Shown here one piece after another: positions 1 to 8,682 of a stretch of 64,000 bases of DNA. The translations under genes were made by a program, and so were the position numbers. The first letter of the stretch is position 1, and every line of letters starts with the position of its first letter. The stretch is from Paracoccus hibiscisoli (GTDB lineage Bacteria; Pseudomonadota; Alphaproteobacteria; Rhodobacterales; Rhodobacteraceae), in contig NZ_SUNH01000013.1 in assembly GCF_005048265.1 (NCBI RefSeq), forward strand, positions 1 through 64,000. Reading direction: 5' to 3'. Under the pieces are notes generated by a model. The model was not told where the DNA came from. It saw only the letters and a list, made by a program, of their open reading frames with translations, and did no database searches.

Positions 1-58
1 TCTAGCTACCACGCTGGTCCCGCAAGATGAATCCCTCACGCGATTTGTGCAACAGAGC
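1..58. mobile_element. Terminal fragment of an insertion sequence (outermost of a nest)
   Basis: Read on the minus strand, the boundary at 58/59 opens with GGCTCTGTTGCACAAAT, which resembles the terminal inverted repeats of IS903-like (IS5 family) or IS6-type elements. It interrupts the IS5-type transposase frame immediately to its right. Only the element end is inside the window and no transposase of this element is visible. The family assignment rests on the terminal repeat alone. Confidence 0.45.
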
Positions 59-245
59 CGGTTATAGAGGTCTTGGGCGGGCCATACTCCCTTGGCGCGT
101 CACGCCACCGCAAGCCATTGCGGTTGACGAAGATTATGCCGCTCAGCACACGCCGGTCATCGACTCGCGGCTTGCCATGTCTCTTGGGAAAGAAGAGCTG
201 GAGCCGCGCCATCTGCGCGTCTGTCAGCCAGAAAAGATTGCTCAT
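59..245 (-). pseudogene. IS5-family transposase, N-terminal fragment
   Basis: The frame starts at ATG 245 behind a good AAGGAG Shine-Dalgarno and encodes the N-terminal domain typical of IS5-family transposases (DUF4096 type): WLTDAQMARLQLFFPK near the start and a GLRWRDAP-YGPPKT motif near residue 45-58. After PPKT the reading frame is shifted by one base relative to the family pattern (Leu-Tyr-Asn-Arg would follow), and at 58/59 another insertion sequence cuts the gene. The DDE catalytic domain is missing, so it cannot be functional. Confidence 0.75.
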
Positions 246-307
246 CGGTCAGTCTCCTTGCGGAGCCTGAATCATGACAACGGCGCAAGATCAATGGGCC
301 CTGACCC
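59..307 (-). mobile_element. Truncated IS5-type element inserted in an IS3 orfA
   Basis: The element's left end, read on the minus strand, begins GGGTCAGGGCCCATTGATC at about 307, and a possible TTA target duplication lies at 308-310. It carries the transposase start at 245 and is cut at 58/59. The boundary is inferred from the point where the OrfA protein to the right stops matching the IS3 OrfA pattern. Confidence 0.55.
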
Positions 308-421
308 TAAAGTCGACAAGCCGACCCCAAGATTATCTGCAATCTGACGCCGCGATAGCCCGCTTGTCAGCGCAATACGCACCGCATCCCTGCAAAACTC
401 ATCTGTCCTGATTGTGCCCAT
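272..421 (-). pseudogene. IS3-family OrfA, N-terminal fragment
   Basis: A 49-codon frame starts at ATG 421 behind GGAG and reads MGTIRTDEFCRDAVRIALTS and then a helix-turn-helix (LSRRQIADNLGVGLSTL), as in IS3-family OrfA proteins that bind the element ends. After GLSTL the family would continue with an N-K-W-type motif, but here the sequence passes into the IS5-type element at about 307, so the last dozen residues are foreign. Upstream, 471-478 reads TGTCACGG on the minus strand and may be this IS3 copy's terminus. Confidence 0.65.
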
Positions 422-485
422 GGTTCATCTCCTTTGCTGCACATTACGTGGTCAAAGGAGCGGCACCAAACCGTGACAAGTCCAC

Positions 486-1057
486 CTGTTGCGCATCTAT
501 CGCGAGGAGCGGCTGCATGTCCGTCGCCGCGGTGGCCGCAAACGGGCGATAGGGACGCGAGCCCCGATGGCGCTTCCGCTGATGCCGAACCAGCGTTGGT
601 CGCTCGACTTCGTGTCCGACCAGTTGACCGATGGCCGCCGCTTCCGCGTGTTGACCGTGGTCGATGACTGCACGCGGGAATGTCTCGCCCTGATCGCCGA
701 CACGTCCCTGTCCGGCGTAAGGGTCGCGCGAGAGCTGGCGATCCTGTTCGAGGCCCGCGGAAAGCCCGGAACCGTGGTCAGCGACAATGGCACCGAGTTC
801 ACCTCAAACGCGATCCTGACCTTCGCCGATGACCGCAAGATCGACTGGCATTACATCGCGCCGGGAAAGCCGACCCGAGACACGCCTTCATTGAAAGCTT
901 CAATGGCCGTCTGCGCGACGAGCTGTTGAACGAGACGCTGTTCCCGTCCCTGAACCACGCCCGCGCTACGCTCGCGGCCTTGCGAAAGGATTACAACACC
1001 GAACGTCCCCACTCGCGCCTCGGCTGGCAGACGCCTGCCCAATTCGCCCAGACCTTC
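486..1057 (+). pseudogene. IS3-family OrfB transposase, C-terminal half, frameshifted
   Basis: The sequence encodes the IS3 OrfB integrase core. The catalytic Asp motifs WSLDFVSD and VSDNGTEFTS lie in one frame (to about 880), and FIESFNGRLRDELLNETLF with the catalytic Glu, then RPHSRLGWQTPAQFAQTF, lie in another. The shift falls in the ACCCGAGACACGCC stretch near 874-886, where the family pattern is Thr-Gln-Asn-Ala. The N-terminal part is missing at about 480, where it abuts the IS3 OrfA fragment in opposite orientation. Inactive remnant. Confidence 0.8.
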
Positions 1058-1523
1058 TCGCACGTCTCAGATGGATCCTCCGGAACAATCCGGTCGACGC
1101 CTAGCTCATCCTCGCAAGGCAGCGGATCAAGAAATCTAGCGCAAACACCCCGAAGCTTCCGATCGATACCTAACCTTTCAGGCCAACAGCCGCTGCAATC
1201 CAGGAATGGCGCCAAGCGCATGACGACCCTGAGGTACTGTCACGACTGGATGCTGGCGGGACAGGAGTAGCGACCATGCCTACCCGGTATGGCTCAGGCA
1301 CCAAAGGTCTCATCTGTCTGCCAAACCTCTTTAAAGTCCGAAACCGCATCCGACACGTCTATCCTACGCGACAGCGAACGCGGTTGCAGGGTCACCCCAA
1401 CCCAATAGCCCTAGCGCGGCGGCCCCATCTCGACGAGCCTTGACAAACAACGGGCGAAATTTAGCCACATTGAGGCGAATTTCGACAACTTGCGTGCGGG
1501 CCAAAGCCTCTACAGGCCGTCGG
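1058..1523. other. Intergenic remnant, no gene supported
   Basis: After the OrfB homology ends at about 1057 the frame continues as low-similarity sequence to a stop at 1270. From there to the trmB stop codon I see no convincing gene, RNA or terminator hairpin. It is probably decayed insertion-sequence flank plus the trmB 3' region. Confidence 0.4.
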
Positions 1524-2255
1524 CTAGAGACGGCGAAAGGTGACGTAATTGGGCGGTCGTCCCTCGCGCAGGGCCTTCTGCTCATAGCGCGTGCTGATCC
1601 AGTCGTCCCACGCCACGGGCGTGTCATCGACCGTCTCGAAGCCTGCGGGCGGGACCTCCTCGCGCGTCTGGCGGATATAGTCAGGGATGTCGCTTGCCAC
1701 CCGAAAGATACCGCCGGGCTGCATCACGCGCGCCAAGGGCAGCAGATGTTCGGGCGTCACAAAGCGGCGCCGGTGATGGCGCGCCTTGGGCCAGGGGTCG
1801 GGATACATCAGAAAGGCGCGCTGGACGCTGGCATCGGGCAGCACGTCCATCAGGTCACGCGCATCGCCCGGATGCACGCTGACATTGCTAACCCCCGCCG
1901 CCCGGATCTTACCCAGCAGCATCGCCACGCCGTTGATATAGGGCTCGCAGCCGATGATGTTGATGCCGGGATAGGTGGCGGCCATATGCACCATGTGCTC
2001 GCCCCCGCCGAAGCCGACCTCAAGCCAGACCGGATTGTCATTGCCGAAGATCACCCGGGGATCGACCGTCGAACGGTCAGGATTGTCCTCGACCGTGATC
2101 CCGCGTGGCCGCAGGTCGCCCAGATCCTCCGAGAGATAGCCCTTCTGGCTCTGGCGCAGGGTCTTGCCATGCCGGCGCCCGTAGAAGTTCCGGTGCGGCG
2201 GGCTCGGATCGAAGGGGGATTCGGGTGTATCGCTCATCCGCGCGGCTTGCCGCAT
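1524..2255 (-). CDS. trmB: tRNA (guanine-N7-)-methyltransferase
   Basis: Transfers a methyl group from S-adenosylmethionine to N7 of G46 in the variable loop of tRNAs. The 243-residue product has the SAM-binding motif LEVGFGGGEH (residues 78-87), the MYPDPWPKARHHRRR signature near 150-164 and ends with the family-typical YEQKALREGRPPNYV segment. ATG at 2255 is the first start; Met7 (2237) is a possible alternative, and neither has a clear ribosome-binding site. It lies downstream of rnj, separated by about 175 bases of hairpin-rich DNA, so it may be transcribed separately. The insertion-sequence cluster begins beyond its 3' end. Confidence 0.93.
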   Translation of the reverse strand: MRQAARMSDTPESPFDPSPPHRNFYGRRHGKTLRQSQKGYLSEDLGDLRPRGITVEDNPDRSTVDPRVIFGNDNPVWLEVGFGGGEHMVHMAATYPGINIIGCEPYINGVAMLLGKIRAAGVSNVSVHPGDARDLMDVLPDASVQRAFLMYPDPWPKARHHRRRFVTPEHLLPLARVMQPGGIFRVASDIPDYIRQTREEVPPAGFETVDDTPVAWDDWISTRYEQKALREGRPPNYVTFRRL

Positions 2256-2290
2256 GAGAGGCAGGTTTTCAAGCCCCCGCGCTCCGGGAT

Positions 2291-2419
2291 TTGCGTCCCG
2301 CGGTGGCCGGGGGGCTTCGCACCCCCCGGACCCCCTGCGGTATGGCCAAGCCCCCGCCGCGATCCGCGCGACATCGGGGGGGCCGGGGGACTGGCCCCCC
2401 GGCCCGTCGCGGGACGCAA
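2291..2419. terminator. Multi-hairpin intergenic structure after rnj
   Basis: An outer inverted repeat (TTGCGTCCCGCG at 2291-2302, its complement at 2408-2419) encloses two perfect hairpins: CCGGGGGG/CCCCCCGG (2307-2329, loop CTTCGCA) and GGGCCGGGGG/CCCCCGGCCC (2380-2405, loop ACTGGC). The 2380-2405 hairpin lies 26 bases past the rnj stop on the minus strand and could terminate or stabilise that transcript. No T-run follows, so terminator function is inferred. Confidence 0.55.
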
Positions 2420-2431
2420 CCGGGGTGCTGG

Positions 2432-4108
2432 TCAGTCGGCCATCAGGCGGCTGATGCTGACGGTGACCTCAGGCTTCTTGCCGATCTCCTCCATCGACAC
2501 CTGGCGGGTGATCTTGCGGATCGCCTCGTCCATCTTGCCGTCGTCACGCACGGTGCGGGCATCGGCACGCTCGAGGAACTCGGACAGCTCGGCCTCGATC
2601 TGGCGGGCCAGTTCGCCGCCAGACCGCGTCCGCTCGGACAGGCCCATCAGCTCGACCCAGGCATCGGGCAGGACGTTGTCGTCCTCATCCACGATCACGC
2701 TGACCATCGCATGGCCGTTCAGCGCCATGCGAATCCGGTCGCGCACGACACCGTCCATCGACCCGATCAGCTGATTGCCGTCCAGATACAGACGCCCCGT
2801 CTCGACCTGGTCGCAGACTTTGGGGCGATCGCCCGTCAGGTCCATCATCATGCCGTTCGTCACGATCTCGGCGGTCATGCCCTTGGCGCGGGCCAGCAGC
2901 ACATGCTCGCGCAGGTGCAGGTGCTCCCCGTGCATGGGGATCACGACCTTGGGCTTCAGCAGGTCGTGCATCGCCTCGATATCGGGCCGGTTCGCATGGC
3001 CCGACACGTGGTAAAGCCCGTCATCGGCATCCCAGACATCCACGCCCGCCTCACTGAAGGCGTTCATGATCCGGCCGACCGATTTCTCGTTGCCGGGAAT
3101 GGTCTTGGAGCTGAACAGGAAGCTGTCGCCTTCCTTCAGCGACAGACCCAGATAGCGCCCGCGCGACAGCTGCGCGCTGGCGGCGCGGCGTTCGCCCTGG
3201 CTGCCGGTGACCAGCAGCAGCACCTTGTTGCGGGGCAGCTTGGCGGCCTCTTCCGGGCCGATCGTGTCGGGGAAATCCTTAAGCACGCCGGAATCCATCG
3301 CCACGCCGACCATGCGGCGCATGGCCCGACCCAGCAGACAGATCTTGCGCCCCGAGGCCCGCGCGGCATCCGCCAGCGTGCGCAGCCGCGCCACGTTGCT
3401 GGCGAATGTCGTGGCCACGACCATGTTCGGCTGCGCCATGACCCATTCCAAGATCGGGGTGGCCAGAACCGCCTCGGACCGACCGGGATGGGTCGAGAAG
3501 ATGTTGGTGCTGTCGCAGGCCAGGACCTTGACGCCCGCACCCTCGGCCGCGATCTGGGACAGGCCCACCGGGTCAAAGGCGTCGCCCACGACCGGGGTCA
3601 CGTCCATCTTGAAATCGCCCGTATGCACGATGCGACCCGCCGGGGTGTCGATGATCAGCGCGCTGCTTTCGGGGATCGAATGGCTGATCGGCACGAACTG
3701 GACGCTGAACGGGCCCAGCTCGGTCTTGGCCGGGCGGACCTCAGTGATGTTCACCACCTCGGTCGGCAGGCCGTGCTCCTCCATCTTCAGGCGGACCAGC
3801 GTCCCGGTGAAGCGGCGGGCATAGATCGGCACGTCAAGCCGCTTCCACAGATGCGCGATGGCACCGATGTGGTCCTCATGGCCGTGGGTGATGAAGATCG
3901 CCTCCAGCCGGTGGCGGTTCTTCTCCAGCCAGGTCAGGTCGGGCATGATCAGGTCTATGCCCGGGCTGCCTTCCATATCGCCGAAGGTCACCCCCAGGTC
4001 GATCAGGATCAGCCGTTCCTTGCCAGGAAGGCCATAGCCGTAGACATAGGCATTCATGCCAATTTCGCCCGCTCCGCCGAGCGGCAGATAGATCAGGCGT
4101 TCAGCCAT
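2432..4108 (-). CDS. rnj: Ribonuclease J (metallo-beta-lactamase/beta-CASP)
   Basis: Zinc-dependent ribonuclease with 5'-exo and endonuclease activity in RNA maturation and decay. The 558-residue protein has the metallo-beta-lactamase motif HGHEDH at 75-80, the ISHSIPES and HTGDFKMD metal and beta-CASP motifs near 140-165, a beta-CASP core (VLLLVTGSQGE), the VSGHANRPD and IPMHGEHLHL motifs, and a C-terminal RNase J domain. The start at 4108 overlaps the coaX stop region by 8 bases, so translation is probably coupled. It is the penultimate gene of the block that follows the complex I genes. Confidence 0.92.
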   Translation of the reverse strand: MAERLIYLPLGGAGEIGMNAYVYGYGLPGKERLILIDLGVTFGDMEGSPGIDLIMPDLTWLEKNRHRLEAIFITHGHEDHIGAIAHLWKRLDVPIYARRFTGTLVRLKMEEHGLPTEVVNITEVRPAKTELGPFSVQFVPISHSIPESSALIIDTPAGRIVHTGDFKMDVTPVVGDAFDPVGLSQIAAEGAGVKVLACDSTNIFSTHPGRSEAVLATPILEWVMAQPNMVVATTFASNVARLRTLADAARASGRKICLLGRAMRRMVGVAMDSGVLKDFPDTIGPEEAAKLPRNKVLLLVTGSQGERRAASAQLSRGRYLGLSLKEGDSFLFSSKTIPGNEKSVGRIMNAFSEAGVDVWDADDGLYHVSGHANRPDIEAMHDLLKPKVVIPMHGEHLHLREHVLLARAKGMTAEIVTNGMMMDLTGDRPKVCDQVETGRLYLDGNQLIGSMDGVVRDRIRMALNGHAMVSVIVDEDDNVLPDAWVELMGLSERTRSGGELARQIEAELSEFLERADARTVRDDGKMDEAIRKITRQVSMEEIGKKPEVTVSISRLMAD

Positions 4109-4880
4109 TTCCCATCTCCTTGTTGTAATCGTGAATGAGCCGAAGCCCGTGCATCGTCAGATCGTCTTCAATTGCGTCGAACAGGTCGAACCCCTGATCG
4201 AACAATGGCGCTAGCCCGCCAGTGGCTATGACTTTCATGGTGCGGTCGCGCTCGGCGCGGATTTTACCCACGATACCGTCGACCAATCCCACATATCCCC
4301 AGAACACGCCTGACTGGATACATGCAACCGTATTCGTGCCGATGACCGTCGCGGGCCGCGTCACATCGACATGAGGCAGCGACGCCGCCCCCATGTGCAG
4401 CGCCTCCAGCGAAAGGTTCACCCCCGGCGCGATGACCCCGCCGATATAGGCGCCGTCCACATCGACCACGTCGAACGTGGTCGCGGTGCCGAAATCGACC
4501 ACGATCAGGTCGGGCCCGTGGCGATCGAAGGCACCCACCGTATTGACCAGCCGGTCCGGGCCGACGGTGGTGCCCGTATCGACGCGCGGCTCGACCGGCA
4601 GCAGGCAGTCGGGTTTCCCCACCACCAGCGGGCGCGTGTCGAAATAGCGGTTGCACAGCACCCGCAGGTTGAAGACCACCCGCGGCGCCGTCGCGCTGAT
4701 GATGCAGGCGTCGATCTGCAGCTCGAACTTCTGAACGGCGATCAGGGTGGACAGCCAGACGTAATACTCGTCCGCCGTGCGGCGGTGGTCGGTGCGGATG
4801 CGCCAATGCGCCAGAAACCGCGTGCCGTCCCAGATGGAAAAGACCGTATTGGTATTGCCGGTATCGATACACAGCAGCAT
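4101..4880 (-). CDS. coaX: Type III pantothenate kinase
   Basis: Phosphorylates pantothenate, the first step of coenzyme A synthesis. The 259-residue protein has the ASKHA phosphate motifs of CoaX: DTGNTNT at residues 6-12, GPDRLVNTVGA, IVVDFGTATTFDVV, and an IATGGLAPL segment near the C terminus. It starts four bases after birA and overlaps rnj. The pathway links it to panB and panC found elsewhere in this window (25855-27549), which make pantothenate. Confidence 0.95.
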   Translation of the reverse strand: MLLCIDTGNTNTVFSIWDGTRFLAHWRIRTDHRRTADEYYVWLSTLIAVQKFELQIDACIISATAPRVVFNLRVLCNRYFDTRPLVVGKPDCLLPVEPRVDTGTTVGPDRLVNTVGAFDRHGPDLIVVDFGTATTFDVVDVDGAYIGGVIAPGVNLSLEALHMGAASLPHVDVTRPATVIGTNTVACIQSGVFWGYVGLVDGIVGKIRAERDRTMKVIATGGLAPLFDQGFDLFDAIEDDLTMHGLRLIHDYNKEMGNG

Positions 4881-4884
4881 GGGC

Positions 4885-5652
4885 CTAGCCCCCGAAATGG
4901 ATGTCGGCGGCGGGAATCGCCTGACGGCCGCGCGGGCCGGTCAGGATCAGGGCGCCGGTCTCGTCGATGCCGTCAAAGCGGCCGGTGATGCGGTCGGTGC
5001 CGGTGCGGGCGGTGATCGTCTCGCCCAGCTTGGCGGCGCGGGCCAGCCAGGCGGTGCGGATGGGACCAAAGCCGTAAGTCGTCATCTGGCGGTGCCAGGC
5101 ATCGAACTCCACCGCCAGCGCGTCCAGCAGATCGTCGGGGGTGATCAGCAACCCTGTCTCTCCGGCCAGGCTGACGGGGCGCAGGGCGTCAGGTTCGACC
5201 TGCGCCGCGTCGGGCGCGGCGGCCAGGTTGACGCCGATGCCCACGGCCAGAACGGCCACCTGCCCGCCCGCGCCGCTGCTCTCCAGCAGGATGCCGGACA
5301 GCTTGCCGCCGTTCAGCAGCACGTCATTGGGCCATTTCAGCGCCAGGTTCGGCACCGGCCCGCACAGGTCGCGCAGCGCGTCATGCACCGCCAGCGCGGC
5401 GACAAAAGACAGGCGCGCCGCATCCGACGCCCCGCCCTGAGGTCGCATCACCAGGGTCGCTGCAAGGTTTCCCGGCGGATCGGTCCAGGCCCGCCCGCGC
5501 CGCCCGCGTCCGGCCTGCTGCTGGCGCGCCATGATCCAGGCCGGTCCCGACAGGGTCGGAGCCAGGCGGAACGCCTCGGCATTGGTGCTGTCCACGCGGT
5601 CCAGGACGTGGCGCGCCACGCCCTGCGGCCATGTCGGCCCAGGGTTACCCAC
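4885..5652 (-). CDS. birA: Biotin--[acetyl-CoA-carboxylase] ligase, class I
   Basis: Activates biotin with ATP and attaches it to the lysine of biotin carboxyl carrier domains such as that of the pyruvate carboxylase at 33779. Motifs are [10 protein letters not shown] at the N terminus, the biotinyl-AMP loop GRGRRGRAW, and [18 protein letters not shown] chose GTG 5652: it overlaps the end of nuoN by 8 bases and gives 255 residues without the long non-homologous N-terminal extension of the larger open frame. No helix-turn-helix domain is present, so it is an enzyme without the repressor function. It matches URF6 of the P. denitrificans nqo cluster, which was recognised as BirA-like. Confidence 0.9.
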   Translation of the reverse strand: MGNPGPTWPQGVARHVLDRVDSTNAEAFRLAPTLSGPAWIMARQQQAGRGRRGRAWTDPPGNLAATLVMRPQGGASDAARLSFVAALAVHDALRDLCGPVPNLALKWPNDVLLNGGKLSGILLESSGAGGQVAVLAVGIGVNLAAAPDAAQVEPDALRPVSLAGETGLLITPDDLLDALAVEFDAWHRQMTTYGFGPIRTAWLARAAKLGETITARTGTDRITGRFDGIDETGALILTGPRGRQAIPAADIHFGG

Positions 5653-7105
5653 CCGAGGCCAGCGCCGGTCCGACCAGCGACTGCGCCGCCACGGCGGCTG
5701 CGTCGTCGATGCCCAATAGCGTGATCGACCCCAGCAGCAGCGCAAAGGCCGACACGATCAGCGCGGCGTATTGCACGGTGCCCATGCGGCTGGTCACGCC
5801 CTCGGTCTCGGTGCCGAAATACATGTAATAGACGATGCGCAGGTAATAGAACGCGCCGATCACCGAGGCGATCACCCCGGCAATCGCCAGCCAGGTCATC
5901 CCGCCATCAACCGCAGCCGTCAGCACGCCGTATTTCGCCCAGAACCCGACCAGAGGCGGCACACCCGCCAGGCTGAACATCAGCAGTAGCACGGCCATTG
6001 CCTTGAGCGGCTCGGCGCTGGCAAAGCGGTTGAGGCTGTCCATGTCGGTGACCGGACGACCGTCCCGCTCCAACGACAGGATGAAGGCGAAGGCGCCGAC
6101 ATTCATCACCGCATAGATCGCCATGTAGATCAGCATCGCCTGCACGCCATAGGCCGTGCCCGCCGCCAGACCGACCAGCGCAAAGCCCATATGCGCGATC
6201 GAGGAATAGGCCATCAGACGCTTGATGTTGCGCTGGCCGATGCCCGCGACCGAACCGAGGAACATCGACATCACGGCCAGGGCCGCGATGATCTGACCCC
6301 AATCGCCCGGCACGTTGCCGAAGGCGTCGAACATCAGCCGCGCGATCAGCGCCATGGCCGCGACCTTGGGGGCCGTCGCCAGGAAGGCGGTCACCGGGGT
6401 CGGAGAGCCCTCATAGACGTCGGGGGTCCACATGTGGAACGGCACGGCCGAGACCTTGAACGCCAGGCCTACCAGCAGGAAGACCAGACCGAACAGCAAG
6501 CCCATTGGCAGGTTGCCCGCCTGCACCGCCTGGATGATCCCCGAGAACTGCGTCGTCCCCGAAAAGCCGTAGACCAGCGATGCGCCGTAAAGCAACAAGC
6601 CCGAGCTGAGCGCGCCCAGAACGAAGTACTTCAGGCCCGCCTCGGAGGACTTGGCGCTCTCGCGGCGCATGGCGGCCACGACATAGAGGGCCAGCGACTG
6701 CAACTCCAGGCCCATATACAGCGTCAGCAGATCGCCCGCCGACACCATCATCATCATGCCCAGAGAGGCCAGCACGATCAGGATCGGGTATTCGAACCGC
6801 ATCAGCCCGTGGCGATCCATGTAATCCGCGCTCATCGCCAGGACGGCGGCGCCCGACAGCAGGATCGTGATCTTGGCAAAGCGGCCGAAGGCGTCGTCCG
6901 TGAACATGCCGAAGAAGGCGATCTGCTGGGGACGATCGGCCAGGCCGATGAACATTGCCCCCGCCAGCAGCGCCAGCACGCTGACCCACAGGATCGGCAT
7001 CGCGATGCGATCCTTGCCCAGATAGGCCCCCGCCATCAGCGCGGCCAGCGCATAGATCGCAAGCATCAGTTCGGGCAGAATGGTCGAGATATCCAAACCG
7101 GTCAT
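5645..7105 (-). CDS. nuoN: NADH-quinone oxidoreductase subunit N
   Basis: Membrane-arm antiporter-like subunit of complex I (Nqo14), involved in proton translocation. The 486-residue protein is built of many hydrophobic helices; [18 protein letters not shown] and [19 protein letters not shown] are the conserved proton-channel segments found in NuoL, M and N. It lies 10 bases after nuoM and overlaps birA. Confidence 0.96.
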   Translation of the reverse strand: MTGLDISTILPELMLAIYALAALMAGAYLGKDRIAMPILWVSVLALLAGAMFIGLADRPQQIAFFGMFTDDAFGRFAKITILLSGAAVLAMSADYMDRHGLMRFEYPILIVLASLGMMMMVSAGDLLTLYMGLELQSLALYVVAAMRRESAKSSEAGLKYFVLGALSSGLLLYGASLVYGFSGTTQFSGIIQAVQAGNLPMGLLFGLVFLLVGLAFKVSAVPFHMWTPDVYEGSPTPVTAFLATAPKVAAMALIARLMFDAFGNVPGDWGQIIAALAVMSMFLGSVAGIGQRNIKRLMAYSSIAHMGFALVGLAAGTAYGVQAMLIYMAIYAVMNVGAFAFILSLERDGRPVTDMDSLNRFASAEPLKAMAVLLLMFSLAGVPPLVGFWAKYGVLTAAVDGGMTWLAIAGVIASVIGAFYYLRIVYYMYFGTETEGVTSRMGTVQYAALIVSAFALLLGSITLLGIDDAAAVAAQSLVGPALASGG

Positions 7106-7115
7106 CTTGCGTTCC

Positions 7116-8681
7116 TCAGTGGCTGACGGCGGGGCTGACGGCGGCCGAAGCCAGGTCGCCCGTCGCTGCGTCCGTGGGCAGCGCGTCGTTGTAATTCACC
7201 AGCAGCGCCTGGACCGAGGGGCCGGTGATGTCGGTGACCAGGCGCGGATAGACGCCCAGGATCAGGGTCATGGCGATCAGCGGCGCAAAGATCCAGCGCT
7301 CGCGCGGGGTCATGTCGGTGATGGTGCGCAGGCTCTCCTTGATCAGCGCGCCCATGGTGACGCGGCGATAAAGCCACAGCGCATAGGCCGCCGACAGGAT
7401 CACGCCGGTCGCAGCCACGAAGGCCACCCAGGTGTTGGCGTGGAACGCGCCCATCAGGGTCAGGAACTCACCCACAAAACCCGAGGTGCCGGGCAGGCCG
7501 ACATTGGCCATGGTGAAGAACATGAACACCAGCGCATAGACCGGCATCCGGTTCACGAGGCCGCCATAGGCGTCGATCTCGCGCGTGTGCATGCGGTCAT
7601 AGATGACGCCCACGCAGAGGAACAGCGCCCCCGAGATGAAACCGTGCGACAGCATCTGAAAGATCGCGCCGTCCAGCCCCTGCTGGTTTGCGGCAAAGAT
7701 GCCCATGGTCACGTAACCCATATGCGCCACCGACGAATAAGCGATCAGCTTCTTCATGTCCGACTGCGCCAGCGCCACCAGCGAGGTATAGACGATGGCG
7801 ATGGCCGACAGCCACAGCACGAAGGGCTGCATCAGGTCGGAGGCTACCGGGAACATCGGCAGGCTGAAGCGCAGGAAGCCATAGCCGCCCATCTTCAGCA
7901 GGACCGCCGCCAGAACCACCGAACCCGCGGTCGGCGCCTGGACGTGCGCGTCGGGCAGCCAGGTATGGACCGGCCACATCGGCATCTTGACCGCGAAGCT
8001 GGCGAAGAAGGCCAGGAACAGCAGTGTCTGCATGCCACCGACGATCGTGAAGCCCATCACCGCCATGGTCTGCGACGGGAAGTCGAACTCAAGGAGCGCC
8101 GCGATGTCGGTCGTGCCCGCTGTGCGGGCCATCGCGATCATCGCCACCAGCATCAGCACCGAGCCGATGAAGGTGTAGAGGAAGAACTTGAACGAGGCAT
8201 AGATGCGGTTCTTGCCGCCCCAGATGCCGATGATCAGGAACATCGGGATCAGGCCTGCCTCGAAGAACAGGTAGAACAGGATCAGGTCCAGCGCCGCGAA
8301 GACGCCGATCATCAGCCCCTCCAGCACCAGGAAGGCGATCATGTATTCCTTGACCCGGACCTTGACGTCCCAGGTGGACAGGATCGTCAGCGGCATCAGG
8401 AAGGTGGTCAGCATGATGAACAGGATCGAGATCCCGTCCACGCCCATGCGATAGCGCAGGCCCATGATCCAGGCGTGATCCTCGACGAACTGGAATCCGG
8501 TGTTCGACGGATCGAACCCGAACAGCAGGAACAGCGAGATCAGGAAGGTCGCGCTGGTCGCGATCAGGGCCAGGAACTTCGCGTTCTTCTGCGAGGCGGC
8601 GTCGTCGCCACGCAGGAACAGGGCCAGGATGCCCGCCGCGACGATCGGCAGGAAGGTGATGATCGAAAGAAGGTTCGTCAT
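7116..8681 (-). CDS. nuoM: NADH-quinone oxidoreductase subunit M
   Basis: Membrane-arm antiporter-like subunit of complex I (Nqo13). The 521-residue polytopic protein contains the conserved [19 protein letters not shown] and [18 protein letters not shown] segments and charged residues in discontinuous helices. Its start lies one base after the nuoL stop codon, which implies tight co-translation. Confidence 0.96.
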   Translation of the reverse strand: MTNLLSIITFLPIVAAGILALFLRGDDAASQKNAKFLALIATSATFLISLFLLFGFDPSNTGFQFVEDHAWIMGLRYRMGVDGISILFIMLTTFLMPLTILSTWDVKVRVKEYMIAFLVLEGLMIGVFAALDLILFYLFFEAGLIPMFLIIGIWGGKNRIYASFKFFLYTFIGSVLMLVAMIAMARTAGTTDIAALLEFDFPSQTMAVMGFTIVGGMQTLLFLAFFASFAVKMPMWPVHTWLPDAHVQAPTAGSVVLAAVLLKMGGYGFLRFSLPMFPVASDLMQPFVLWLSAIAIVYTSLVALAQSDMKKLIAYSSVAHMGYVTMGIFAANQQGLDGAIFQMLSHGFISGALFLCVGVIYDRMHTREIDAYGGLVNRMPVYALVFMFFTMANVGLPGTSGFVGEFLTLMGAFHANTWVAFVAATGVILSAAYALWLYRRVTMGALIKESLRTITDMTPRERWIFAPLIAMTLILGVYPRLVTDITGPSVQALLVNYNDALPTDAATGDLASAAVSPAVSH

Positions 8682-8682
8682 G

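Noticed and set aside
36..347. Overlapping plus-strand frames at the left edge
   Set aside because: They are antisense to recognisable IS5-type and IS3-type transposase fragments.
2291..4138. 615-residue plus-strand open frame opposite rnj
   Set aside because: Its His/Gln/Asp-rich composition is what GC-rich antisense of a real gene yields; rnj on the other strand has clear catalytic motifs.
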